Positions 16,692 through 24,665 of a stretch of 64,000 bases of DNA are shown here, piece by piece. Location: contig JBFWOE010000003.1 of the NCBI GenBank assembly GCA_050250695.1, positions 6,160 to 70,159 on the forward strand. Reading direction: 5' to 3'. Below the pieces are notes generated by a model. That model made no database searches. It was not told the origin of the DNA and saw only the letters and a program-made list of their open reading frames with translations. The translations under genes were made by a program, and so were the position numbers. The first letter of the stretch is position 1. Each line of letters begins with the position of its first letter. The DNA is from Ga0077527 sp050250695 (GTDB taxonomy: Bacteria; Pseudomonadota; Gammaproteobacteria; Burkholderiales; SG8-41).

Positions 16692-17225
16692 GTGATGCGC
16701 GGAGCGCCGCTGCGCGTCGCGCTGTTTGCGCTGCTGGCGGTCAACGCGCTGGTTTATGCCGCAGCAGGCCGGCTTTCCGAGGGTTTCGACGCGCTCGCAT
16801 GGTACGCCTTGCTGCTGCTCTACGAATGCGAGACGCGCTGGCCGCTGCGCATGCGCCGCGAACCCGTTGCAACCGTGGCCGGCCTGCTGCGGCTGTTTGC
16901 CGGCGCGGCCGTCGTTTACGCGGCAGTGGCATTCGTGCACGAACGCGAATGGCTGGACGCCCTGAATGCCTGGCTGTGGATAGGCGTGGTCATCGTCCTC
17001 GAACTGGAGATCAGGCTGGCCAGCCGCGTCGCCAGGCACGCGCGGCTGGTTACGCGAGTTTCCTATGCTCTTTACGCCGCCCTGGCCGGTGTTGCCCTCA
17101 CCTGGCTGCTGCGGGGCGAATGGTTCGACGCCTGGGACGCCGCGCTGTGGATCGCGGCGTTCGCGCTGATTGAACTGGAACTGATGCCCGGGCCGCAAAA
17201 CCGGCGTGACCTGCCTGGCGGCTGA
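16692..17225 (+). CDS. Unrecognised membrane protein with three internal repeats
   Basis: 177 residues, not recognised. It consists of three similar two-helix units: a hydrophobic helix (8-26, 63-81, 123-140) followed by an acidic/aromatic segment and second helix. The second parts align: GFDALAWYALLLLYECE (31-47), WLDALNAWLWIGVVIVLELE (87-106) and WFDAWDAALWIAAFALIELE (144-163). Each has a [FL]DA turn and ends in a glutamate pair. Six helices in total are predicted. It starts 6 bp after the SSS transporter stop and probably shares its mRNA, and it ends directly against the convergent DHH gene. Function unknown. Confidence 0.65.
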   Translation: MMRGAPLRVALFALLAVNALVYAAAGRLSEGFDALAWYALLLLYECETRWPLRMRREPVATVAGLLRLFAGAAVVYAAVAFVHEREWLDALNAWLWIGVVIVLELEIRLASRVARHARLVTRVSYALYAALAGVALTWLLRGEWFDAWDAALWIAAFALIELELMPGPQNRRDLPGG

Positions 17226-18179
17226 TCAGCCGTAGGCCTCGCGGAAGGCGTTGATGAACTTCGGCAGGTCAGCGGTCTCCAGCCGGTTGATGCCTGCCGC
17301 AGCCTGGCGCCCGCCGCCGGTGGCAAACGCAAGGCACAGCTTGTCCGCGCCCACCGGCCTGCTGCGCGGCGCGCGCACGCTGACGGCATAAGCGCCGGCT
17401 TTGGCCACCAGCACGGCATGCGCCCGCTGCGGTGCGGACTGCGCGAGGCGGTTGCCGAAAACACCGTTGACCCGCCGGCTCCATGAGGCATCCGGCAGCA
17501 TGTACAGCGCCGCAGCATCCGTCGCGAATTCCGGGACCGTGTCCTCGGCGCGCGCCAGGTCCTCGGCGCCTGCCTGCTTGAGCACCTCGAATACCGGCTC
17601 GTCGAATATGAAATGCCGCGGATCGCGGTACGGGGCCATGGTGCGATAGAGGTCTGCCGGCGGGTAATGCAGGTCTTCCACCGTTTCGCCATAGGCGTTG
17701 TAATTGATTGCCTCGCCCAGTTCATGCAACCGCGCAAGTTCGGTGTGATCCAGCTGCAGCGGCTGCGCCGCGCGTACCGCCGACTCCACCAGGTTGTCGC
17801 CGAAGGCGGCAACCACGGCCCACAGCCGGTGTTTGCCCGAGAGGTGGCGATCCACCAGCAGGCTGGTGCATACGTCGGGGGCTGTGTCGATGTGCGCCTC
17901 GAAGGCCGGGTGCTGCGGGATGTCGCCGGCGGCATGATGGTCGAAATAACGGATGTGCGCGCCGGCCTCCAGCGCGCGCCCGACCGCCGCGGCATTGGTG
18001 CGCAGCGAAACGTCGAGCACGGTCAGCACATCGCCGGCGTGCGCATCGATGCGCGCCACCAGGCCGGTATCGCGCTTGACGCCGGTCACCAGTTCGGCAT
18101 CGCAGGGCGTTTCAAGGCGCAGTTGATGCAATGCGCAGATGCCGTCGGCGTCGCCGTTGAAGATATCGTAGAATTTCAT
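17226..18179 (-). CDS. DHH-family phosphoesterase-like protein
   Basis: 317 residues. FYDIFNGDADGICALHQLRL and VLTVLDVSLRTN give the first aspartate motifs; HIRYFDHHAAGDIP is the DHH signature; CTSLLVDRHLSGKHRLW follows as in motif IV. The C-terminal region with GGGRQAAAGINRLE resembles the GGGH-type DHHA1 substrate-binding loop. Family members hydrolyse phosphodiester or phosphoanhydride bonds using Mn2+. The specific substrate (nanoRNA, c-di-AMP, pAp, other) is not determinable. Its start lies 2 bp from the divergent VanZ start. Confidence 0.8.
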   Translation of the reverse strand: MKFYDIFNGDADGICALHQLRLETPCDAELVTGVKRDTGLVARIDAHAGDVLTVLDVSLRTNAAAVGRALEAGAHIRYFDHHAAGDIPQHPAFEAHIDTAPDVCTSLLVDRHLSGKHRLWAVVAAFGDNLVESAVRAAQPLQLDHTELARLHELGEAINYNAYGETVEDLHYPPADLYRTMAPYRDPRHFIFDEPVFEVLKQAGAEDLARAEDTVPEFATDAAALYMLPDASWSRRVNGVFGNRLAQSAPQRAHAVLVAKAGAYAVSVRAPRSRPVGADKLCLAFATGGGRQAAAGINRLETADLPKFINAFREAYG

Positions 18180-18181
18180 GG

Positions 18182-19288
18182 ATGTTGTCGGAATTCACTC
18201 TTGCTTCCGCGCCGCGCGGCCATCGCCTGGCCGCAATCGCCGCGCTAGCTTACAGTCTGGTCATCATCTACGCCAGCCTGCAACCTTTCACAGGCTGGCG
18301 CATGTCGCCGGAACCGTTCGGTGCGTTTCTGTCGGCGCCATGGCCGCGCTGGATCACCGTCGAAGATGTCCTCTTCAACTTCGCCGCCTACGTGCCGTTC
18401 GGGTTTCTGCTGGCGCTTTCCCTGTCTCGACGACACAGCATAATGACGACCGTACTGCTGTCGGCCACCGCCTGCATCGCGTTGAGCCTCGCCCTGGAAT
18501 CGCTGCAACAGTACCTGCCGGGGCGGTTCGCTTCAAACGTCGATCTGCTGGTCAACAGCACCGGCGGTACGGTCGGCGCATTGATTGCCCCCGTGTTCTC
18601 GCCGCAGCAGCGCCCGGGACAGGTGCTCGCGCAACTGCGTTACCGCTGGTTCATGGTGGGGCCGCGCGGCGACATGGTGCTGGTACTGGCCGGCCTCTGG
18701 CTGGTCGCGCAGATGCATGTGCCATTGATCACGCTGGGCAGCGGCGACCTGCGCGGCATCATCGGCACCGGCGAACTGTTCCCCTACAGCCCGGACGCCT
18801 ACCTGCTGGCAGAGGCCGGGGTCGTCGCGCTCAACACCGCCGGGCTCGGCCTGTTGCTGGCCGCCGCATCGCGCAACACCGATTTCGGTTACTGGCGCGC
18901 GCTGGTGCTGCTGATTGCCGGCGCCTGCACGATAAAAACCGTCATCGCGGTACTGCTCCTCGATGCTTCCAGGCCCTGGAGCTGGTGGACGCCGGGGCTG
19001 GGCATGGGACTCGCCGCGGCCTTGATCGTGCTGCCCTTGCTCAAGCGGCTGTCGTACCGGGGTCGCAGTGCAGCGGCGCTGCTGGCGCTGGTCGCCGCGG
19101 TGGTCCTGGTCAACGGCATGCCCGAAAATCCCTACCGCATCGCACCTGCCCACCTGCTTGCCGGCCGCACCAGCCATTTCCTCAGTTTTGCCGGCATGAC
19201 GCGCGCCCTGTCCGACCTGTGGCCTTTTCTGGCCATGCTGTTTCTGCTGCTGAGCCTTCCGTGGCGCCATGCCGCAGACCATGAATGA
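18182..19288 (+). CDS. VanZ-like family membrane protein
   Basis: 368 residues with an N-terminal VanZ-like domain (~20-135: YSLVIIYASLQPFTGW, VLFNFAAYVPFGFLLAL, ALSLALESLQQYLPGRFASNVDLLVNSTGGTVG) and a long polytopic C-terminal half. The NxxxYxPFG and ExxQ...R..s..Dll.Nt motifs are the core of VanZ proteins. VanZ gives low-level teicoplanin resistance in enterococci, but most Proteobacterial homologues have unknown roles in the envelope. The ATG at 18182 is 2 bp from the divergent DHH start, leaving no room for a separate leader. Confidence 0.85.
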   Translation: MLSEFTLASAPRGHRLAAIAALAYSLVIIYASLQPFTGWRMSPEPFGAFLSAPWPRWITVEDVLFNFAAYVPFGFLLALSLSRRHSIMTTVLLSATACIALSLALESLQQYLPGRFASNVDLLVNSTGGTVGALIAPVFSPQQRPGQVLAQLRYRWFMVGPRGDMVLVLAGLWLVAQMHVPLITLGSGDLRGIIGTGELFPYSPDAYLLAEAGVVALNTAGLGLLLAAASRNTDFGYWRALVLLIAGACTIKTVIAVLLLDASRPWSWWTPGLGMGLAAALIVLPLLKRLSYRGRSAAALLALVAAVVLVNGMPENPYRIAPAHLLAGRTSHFLSFAGMTRALSDLWPFLAMLFLLLSLPWRHAADHE

Positions 19289-19303
19289 CCCTGGAGTATC
19301 GCC

Positions 19304-19672
19304 ATGAAACGCACAGCCACCGCTTCTCCGACACTGGCCAGCCTGCGCCGCGACCTGCGCCGTTTCGCCGGCGCACGCGACTGGGGACAATTCCATACGC
19401 CGAAAAACCTGGCGATGGCGCTCAGCGTCGAGGCCGCCGAACTCCTGGAATGTTTCCAGTGGCTGACCCCGGAACAAAGCACGAAACTTGCCGCACGCGA
19501 GCGCCGCGCGGTCGAGGAAGAGGTCGCCGACGTGCTGCTCTACCTGCTGCGCCTGACCGACGTCCTCGACATCGATCCGCTGCAGGCTGCACAGCGCAAG
19601 ATGAAACTCAACGGGCGCAAGTATCCGGTGTCCCTGGCGCGCGGTTCGGCGCGCAAATACTCAAGACGCTGA
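19304..19672 (+). CDS. MazG-like nucleotide pyrophosphohydrolase
   Basis: 122 residues. FHTPKNLAMALSVEAAELLECFQW and VEEEVADVLLYLLRLTDVLDID supply the ExxE and ExxD Mg2+-binding helices of the all-alpha NTP pyrophosphohydrolase superfamily, closest in layout to the RS21-C6/dCTPase type (LAMALSVEAAEL). Such enzymes hydrolyse (d)NTPs to the monophosphate and pyrophosphate, often cleaning damaged dCTP. It follows the VanZ gene by 15 bp on the same strand. Confidence 0.85.
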   Translation: MKRTATASPTLASLRRDLRRFAGARDWGQFHTPKNLAMALSVEAAELLECFQWLTPEQSTKLAARERRAVEEEVADVLLYLLRLTDVLDIDPLQAAQRKMKLNGRKYPVSLARGSARKYSRR

Positions 19673-19718
19673 AATTTGCGGGTCCAGGATTCGGGCGCTG
19701 ACTGTGGCGGGCCCCGGT

Positions 19719-19724
19719 TATAAT
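19719..19724 (+). promoter_or_regulatory. -10-like element inside a GC dyad, upstream of the ferredoxin gene
   Basis: TATAAT lies in the loop between GCCCCG (19711-19716) and CGGGGC (19725-19730), 32 bp before the ferredoxin start. CTGACT at 19698 is a weak -35 candidate with a short 15-bp spacer. Confidence 0.4.
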
Positions 19725-19756
19725 CGGGGCTGCGCCTTTTGCTGTTTCCCGTCCCG

Positions 19757-20065
19757 ATGAGCCACTACAAACATCACGTGTTTTTCTGCTGTAACCAGCG
19801 CGAAGGCGGCGCGCGCTGCTGCTGCCAACACGGCGCGCAGGACATGCGCGACTATGCGAAGCAGAAAATCAAGGAACTGAAACTGTCCGGCGCCGGCAAG
19901 GTGCGCATCAACCAGGCGGGCTGCCTGGACCGCTGCGACGAAGGCCCGGTGATCGTGGTCTATCCCGAAGCCGTCTGGTACACCTATGTCGACCGCGAAG
20001 ACATCGATGAAATCATCAGTGAACACCTGCAGCACGGTCGCGTCGTAGAACGCCTGAAAATCTGA
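19757..20065 (+). CDS. Thioredoxin-like [2Fe-2S] ferredoxin
   Basis: 102 residues from ATG 19757 (MSHYKHHVFFCCNQREGG). Cysteines in FFCCNQREGGARCCCQHG and AGCLDRCDEGPVIVVYPE match the thioredoxin-fold [2Fe-2S] family related to NuoE and to (2Fe-2S) 'Shethna-type' ferredoxins; WYTYVDREDIDEIISEHL is the usual C-terminal helix. It is an electron carrier or Fe-S scaffold; the partner is unknown. A hydrolase gene follows after 78 bp that include a long GC palindrome. Confidence 0.85.
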   Translation: MSHYKHHVFFCCNQREGGARCCCQHGAQDMRDYAKQKIKELKLSGAGKVRINQAGCLDRCDEGPVIVVYPEAVWYTYVDREDIDEIISEHLQHGRVVERLKI

Positions 20066-20083
20066 CACCGCAGGGATGCGAAA

Positions 20084-20101
20084 CCCGGGCCGCGGCCCGG
20101 G
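20084..20101. repeat. Perfect 18-bp GC palindrome
   Basis: CCCGGGCCG followed directly by its reverse complement CGGCCCGGG, 18 bp after the ferredoxin stop. As RNA it would fold to a very stable hairpin that could protect or end the ferredoxin transcript, but no T-run follows, so intrinsic termination is not supported. Confidence 0.4.
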
Positions 20102-20143
20102 GTCAGACAGCACGCAAACCGAATTCATCCTCCTGTTTTCCTG

Positions 20144-20772
20144 ATGCCCGCTCCCGAATCACGCCCCATGTCCCCGTCGACCCTGCAACGCCTGTCCCTG
20201 GACGGCCCTGCCGGAGCACTTGAAACCGACATCAACGCGCCCGCGGAACCGCCGCGCGGCATCGCGCTGATCGCGCATCCCAACCCGGTGCAGGGCGGCA
20301 GCAAGGACAACAAGGTCGTCACCACGCTGGCAAAAACCTTCTTCGGTATGGGCTACATTGCCGCGCGCCCGAATTTCCGCGGCGTCGGCGCCAGTACCGG
20401 CCGGTTTGATGAAGGCAACGGTGAAACCGACGACCTGCTCGCCGTCGCCCGGCACCTGCGCTTGCAGTACGGCGAACTGCCGCTGCTGCTGGCGGGATTT
20501 TCCTTCGGCGCTTTTGTGCAGACCCGTGTCGCGCAGGCGTTGGAGGCTGAAAAACTGGTGCTGGTCGGTCCTGCCGTCAACCGTTTTCCGGCTGCAACGG
20601 TGCCGGCCGGCACACTGGTGATCCACGGCGAGGTCGACGACGTGGTGCCGCTCGCCGCAGTGCTCGACTGGGCGCGGCCGCAGCAACTGCCGGTGGTGGT
20701 GGTGCCCGGCGGCGAACATTTCTTTCACGGCAAACTGCACCTGCTGGCGGACATCGTGCGCCGGCATTGCAC

Positions 20773-20776
<4 letters not shown>
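20144..20776 (+). CDS. Alpha/beta hydrolase
   Basis: 210 residues. IALIAHPNPVQGGSKDNKVV opens the fold with the oxyanion HPNP motif; GYIAARPNFRGVGASTGRFD; the nucleophile elbow is LLAGFSFGAFVQ (GFSFG); VIHGEVDDVVPL gives the acid Asp and GGEHFFHGKL the catalytic His. This is the small cytosolic hydrolase group common in Proteobacteria, substrate unknown. ATG at 20144 is used; ATG 20168 is also possible. It overlaps the following ABC gene by four bases. Confidence 0.88.
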
Positions 20777-21693
<917 letters not shown>

Positions 21694-21708
21694 CATGGCC
21701 GCAGGAAC

Positions 21709-22494
21709 ATGACCACAAAGCACTGGACACCTCCGCGGTTCAGCACACGCTTCGTGCATGTGTGGCGGCGCAACCTGCTGGTGTGGCGCAAGCTCGCCAT
21801 CCCTTCAATGCTGGGCAACCTCGCCGATCCGCTGCTCTACATGTTCGGCCTCGGCTACGGCCTCGGCCGCATGCTCAATGACGTCGGCGGCATGTCTTAC
21901 ATCGGTTTCCTTGCCGCCGGCATCGTCTGCTCCAGCACCATGATGAGTTCCTCATTCGAAGCCATGTATTCGGCGTTCTCGCGCATGCACGTGCAGAAAA
22001 CCTGGGAAGCCATTCTCAACGCGCCGCTGACCCTGGACGACGTGGTGCTCGGTGAACTGGTGTGGGCCGCGAGCAAGAGTTTCCTCTCCGGCAGCGCGGT
22101 GCTGATCGTCGCCGCGGTGCTGGGCCTGGTGCCGTCACCGCTGGCGCTGGCCGTGGTGCCGCTGATCTTCCTCACCGGCCTGGCGTTCGCCGCCATGGGC
22201 CTGATCATGACCGCGCTGTCGCCGAGCTACGATTTCTTCATGTACTACTTCACGCTGTGCGTGACGCCGATGATGCTGCTGTGCGGCGTGTTTTTCCCGC
22301 TCAACGAACTGCCGCCCGCGGCGCAGATGCTGGCGCAGCTGCTGCCGCTGACCCATGCCGTCAGCCTCGCCCGCCCGCTGGTCGCCGGCGAAGTGCCGCC
22401 CTCCTGGCTGCTGCACATCACGGTTCTGGCCGCCTATGCGGTCGGCGGCTTTTATGTTGCGCTGGCGCTGACCCGGCGCCGCCTGCTGACGTAA
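21709..22494 (+). CDS. ABC-2 type transporter permease, NodJ type
   Basis: 261 residues with six predicted helices. WRRNLLVWRKLAIPSMLGNLADPLLYMFGLGYGLG is the N-terminal NodJ/ABC2_membrane region; FEAMYSAFSRMHVQKTWEAILNAPLTLDDVVLGEL is the cytoplasmic loop that contacts the ATPase; FFPLNELPPAAQMLAQLLPLTHAVSLARPL is the C-terminal hallmark. It forms a half-type exporter with the ATPase encoded 15 bp upstream. Confidence 0.92.
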   Translation: MTTKHWTPPRFSTRFVHVWRRNLLVWRKLAIPSMLGNLADPLLYMFGLGYGLGRMLNDVGGMSYIGFLAAGIVCSSTMMSSSFEAMYSAFSRMHVQKTWEAILNAPLTLDDVVLGELVWAASKSFLSGSAVLIVAAVLGLVPSPLALAVVPLIFLTGLAFAAMGLIMTALSPSYDFFMYYFTLCVTPMMLLCGVFFPLNELPPAAQMLAQLLPLTHAVSLARPLVAGEVPPSWLLHITVLAAYAVGGFYVALALTRRRLLT

Positions 22495-22503
22495 GATGCA
22501 CCC

Positions 22504-22914
22504 ATGCTCTGGATCAAATCCTTCCACCTGCTGTTCGTGATCTCCTGGTTCGCGGGGCTGTTCTACCTGCCGCGCATCCTCGTCAACCTGGCGCTTGAAG
22601 ACAACGACGCGGCCCGTACCCGCCTGCTGCTGATGGCGCGCAAGCTCTACCGCTTCATGACCCTGCTGGCGGTGCCGGCGCTGGCCTTCGGCCTGTGGCT
22701 GTGGCTGGGCTACGGCATCGGCGGCGGCTGGATGCATGCCAAGCTGGTGCTGGTGGTCCTGCTGATCGGTTACCACCACGCCTGCGGCAGCCTGCTGAAA
22801 AAATTCGAGCAGGGCCGCAACACCCGCTCTCATGTCTGGTTCCGCTGGTTCAACGAAATCCCGGTGCTGATCCTGCTCGCCACGGTCATCCTGGTCGTCG
22901 TCAAACCGTTCTAG
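22504..22914 (+). CDS. hemJ: Protoporphyrinogen oxidase HemJ
   Basis: 136 residues with four helices. WIKSFHLLFVISWFAGLFYLPRILV is the HemJ N-terminal signature, with the histidine (H8) proposed to bind heme; KLYRFMTLLAVPALAFGLWLW and KLVLVVLLIGYHHACG follow. HemJ oxidises protoporphyrinogen IX to protoporphyrin IX in bacteria lacking HemG or HemY. It starts 9 bp after the ABC permease and may be co-transcribed. Formerly annotated as a CopD-family protein. Confidence 0.9.
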   Translation: MLWIKSFHLLFVISWFAGLFYLPRILVNLALEDNDAARTRLLLMARKLYRFMTLLAVPALAFGLWLWLGYGIGGGWMHAKLVLVVLLIGYHHACGSLLKKFEQGRNTRSHVWFRWFNEIPVLILLATVILVVVKPF

Positions 22915-22919
22915 GCTTC

Positions 22920-23318
22920 ATGCCCCGAAAAATTGCCATGTTCGCACTGGCACTGGCCGCCGCCGTGCTGCCTGCCGCCGCATACGCCACCGACGCACGC
23001 ATCATCGTCCAGCAGTCGCCGCTCGCGGGTTTCCAGTATTACGAAGGCAAGGGGCTGTGGGACATGATGCGCGTCGGCGACATGCTCACGCTGGTGCGCG
23101 AACCGCACAATCCTCACGACGCCAGCGCCGTGCGCATCGAATGGCGCGGCGAAATGCTTGGCTACCTGCCGCGCCGCGAGAATCGTGATGTTGCAAGGCA
23201 GATGGACCACGGCGCACCGGTGAAAGCCCGCATCGTCCGGCTGACCGAAGCGCGCAATCCCTGGCAGCGCATCCGTTTCGAAGTCTATGTCGACCTCGCC
23301 CGTGCATCCGGTCAATGA
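22920..23318 (+). CDS. Exported HIRAN-domain protein
   Basis: 132 residues from ATG 22920. A signal peptide (RKIAMFALALAAAVLPAAAYA, cleavage near residue 23) precedes a small HIRAN-like beta domain: LAGFQYYEGKGLWDMMRVGDMLTLVREPHNPHDASAVRIEWRGEMLGYLPRRENRDVARQMDHG, shown here by its key pieces VREPHNPHDASAVRI and LGYLPRRENRDVA. HIRAN domains bind DNA 3' ends in helicases such as HLTF/Rad5, so an exported single-domain form is unusual in concept, though seen in Betaproteobacteria. Role unknown. Confidence 0.8.
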   Translation: MPRKIAMFALALAAAVLPAAAYATDARIIVQQSPLAGFQYYEGKGLWDMMRVGDMLTLVREPHNPHDASAVRIEWRGEMLGYLPRRENRDVARQMDHGAPVKARIVRLTEARNPWQRIRFEVYVDLARASGQ

Positions 23319-23329
23319 TTGCGCCAACA

Positions 23330-23369
23330 CTCCCTCACCCCCGACCCCTCTCCCAAAGGGCGAGGGGAG
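23330..23369. repeat. Dispersed CCCTCACCCC-type hairpin repeat
   Basis: The gap upstream of the RNA methyltransferase contains CTCCCTCACCCCCGA followed by a hairpin with arms CCCCTCTCCC (23345-23354) and GGGCGAGGGG (23358-23367), one mismatch, loop AAA. This is a widely dispersed intergenic repeat of Proteobacteria; its translation (SLTPDPSPKGRGE) often creates false N-terminal extensions, as in the frame opening at 23319. Confidence 0.7.
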
Positions 23370-23414
23370 ATATTTGCGGCAACCGGTCTGCAAGACCAGC
23401 TGCCGGAGTCTAGA

Positions 23415-24569
23415 ATGGAACAGTTTTTCGCCACCTGTCCGCGCGGCCTCGAAGGCGTGCTCGGCGAAGAACTCGCCGCATTGGGCGCGCAGGACGTGAG
23501 CCCGGTCGACGGCGGCACCGGCTTCCGCGGCCCCTACGCGCTCGGTTACCGCGTCAACCTCGAAAGCCGCATCGCCAGCCGCGTGTTGTGGCGCATCGGC
23601 CACTGCCGCTACCGCGACGAAAACGACATCTACGCCGCCGCGCGCAAGCTGCGCTGGGGACAGTGGTTCAGTGCGAACGAAACCATACGCGTGGAAACCG
23701 CCGCGATCAAAAGCCCGCTGCAAAGCCTGGATTTCGTCACGCTGCGCGTCAAGGACGCGGTCTGCGACGTGCTGCGCGAGGCCGAAGGCAAACGTCCCGA
23801 CGTCGATACGCGGCAGCCCGATGTGCGCATCCACCTGTTCCTGACCCGCGACGAGGCGGTGTTCTACCTCGACACTTCGGGCGATCCGCTGTTCAAGCGC
23901 GGCTGGCGCATCGCCACCGGCGAAGCGCCGCTGCGCGAAAACCTCGCCGCCGGCATCCTCAAACTCGCGGGCTGGACGCCGGAAAAGCCGCTGCTTGATC
24001 CGATGTGCGGCAGCGGCACCTTCCTGATCGAAGCGGCATTGATGGCGATGCGCCGCGCGCCGGGACTGAACCGGCGTTTCGGTTTCGAGAAGCTGCGCAA
24101 CTTCGATGCGGCAGCCTGGACCAGGCTCAAGGCCAAAGCCGCGAAAAATGAAAAAACATCAATAAAATCAAATATTTATGGATACGATCGCAGCGGCGAC
24201 GCGATCGCGCAGGCGCGGCAAAACGTCGCCGCGCTGGGACTGGAATCACGCATCGAACTGAAGCAGTGCAGCTTCGAGGATTCGAAACCGCCAACCGCCA
24301 GCGGCGTGCTGATCACCAACCCGCCGTACGGCGTGCGCCTGGAAGAACTCGACGACCTCGCCGCGTGGTATCCCAGACTCGGCGACATCCTCAAGCAGCG
24401 TTACGCCGGCTGGACCGCCTACATCCTCACCGCCGACCTGCGCATCGCCAAGCTGATGCGGCTGCAGCCGTCGCGGCGCACGCCGCTGTTCAATGGGGCG
24501 CTGGAATGCCGGTTGTTCAAATATGAACTGGTCGCGGGCAGCATGAGGAAAAACAAAGAGGGGGCTTGA
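23415..24569 (+). CDS. rlmL: THUMP-domain 23S rRNA guanine-N2 methyltransferase, RlmL type
   Basis: 384 residues from ATG 23415 (MEQFFATCPRGLEGVLGEEL). N-terminal ferredoxin-like and THUMP domains (~1-160) are followed by the UPF0020 methyltransferase core: LLDPMCGSGTFLIEAALMA (SAM motif I) and GVLITNPPYGVRL (catalytic NPPY). This matches the N-terminal half of E. coli RlmKL, which makes m2G2445 in 23S rRNA; the RlmK half is absent, as usual outside gammaproteobacteria. An AT-rich patch encoding KTSIKSNIYGYD (24155-24185) contrasts with the surrounding GC-rich codons. The extension to 23319 comes from a repeat. Confidence 0.88.
   Translation: MEQFFATCPRGLEGVLGEELAALGAQDVSPVDGGTGFRGPYALGYRVNLESRIASRVLWRIGHCRYRDENDIYAAARKLRWGQWFSANETIRVETAAIKSPLQSLDFVTLRVKDAVCDVLREAEGKRPDVDTRQPDVRIHLFLTRDEAVFYLDTSGDPLFKRGWRIATGEAPLRENLAAGILKLAGWTPEKPLLDPMCGSGTFLIEAALMAMRRAPGLNRRFGFEKLRNFDAAAWTRLKAKAAKNEKTSIKSNIYGYDRSGDAIAQARQNVAALGLESRIELKQCSFEDSKPPTASGVLITNPPYGVRLEELDDLAAWYPRLGDILKQRYAGWTAYILTADLRIAKLMRLQPSRRTPLFNGALECRLFKYELVAGSMRKNKEGA
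24161..24179 (+). repeat. AT-rich 19-bp motif, copy 1 (inside rlmL)
   Basis: AATAAAATCAAATATTTAT. It differs at one position from the copy at 27506-27524 and at two from the reverse-strand copy at 50316-50334. It stands out in a gene otherwise near 65-70% G+C. Confidence 0.4.
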
Positions 24570-24665
24570 CGTGGAAGTCACCAGCGCTGGGCGGCTGCAT
24601 CGCGCAGCGTCCGCGTGGACTGCCGGGTTGGGCGAAATGTTGTGAATCTCTATGTCTTTCACCAA

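Noticed and set aside
19711..19730. GCCCCG/CGGGGC dyad as terminator of the MazG-like gene
   Set aside because: The loop is a perfect TATAAT and no T-run follows; a promoter element for the ferredoxin gene is more likely.
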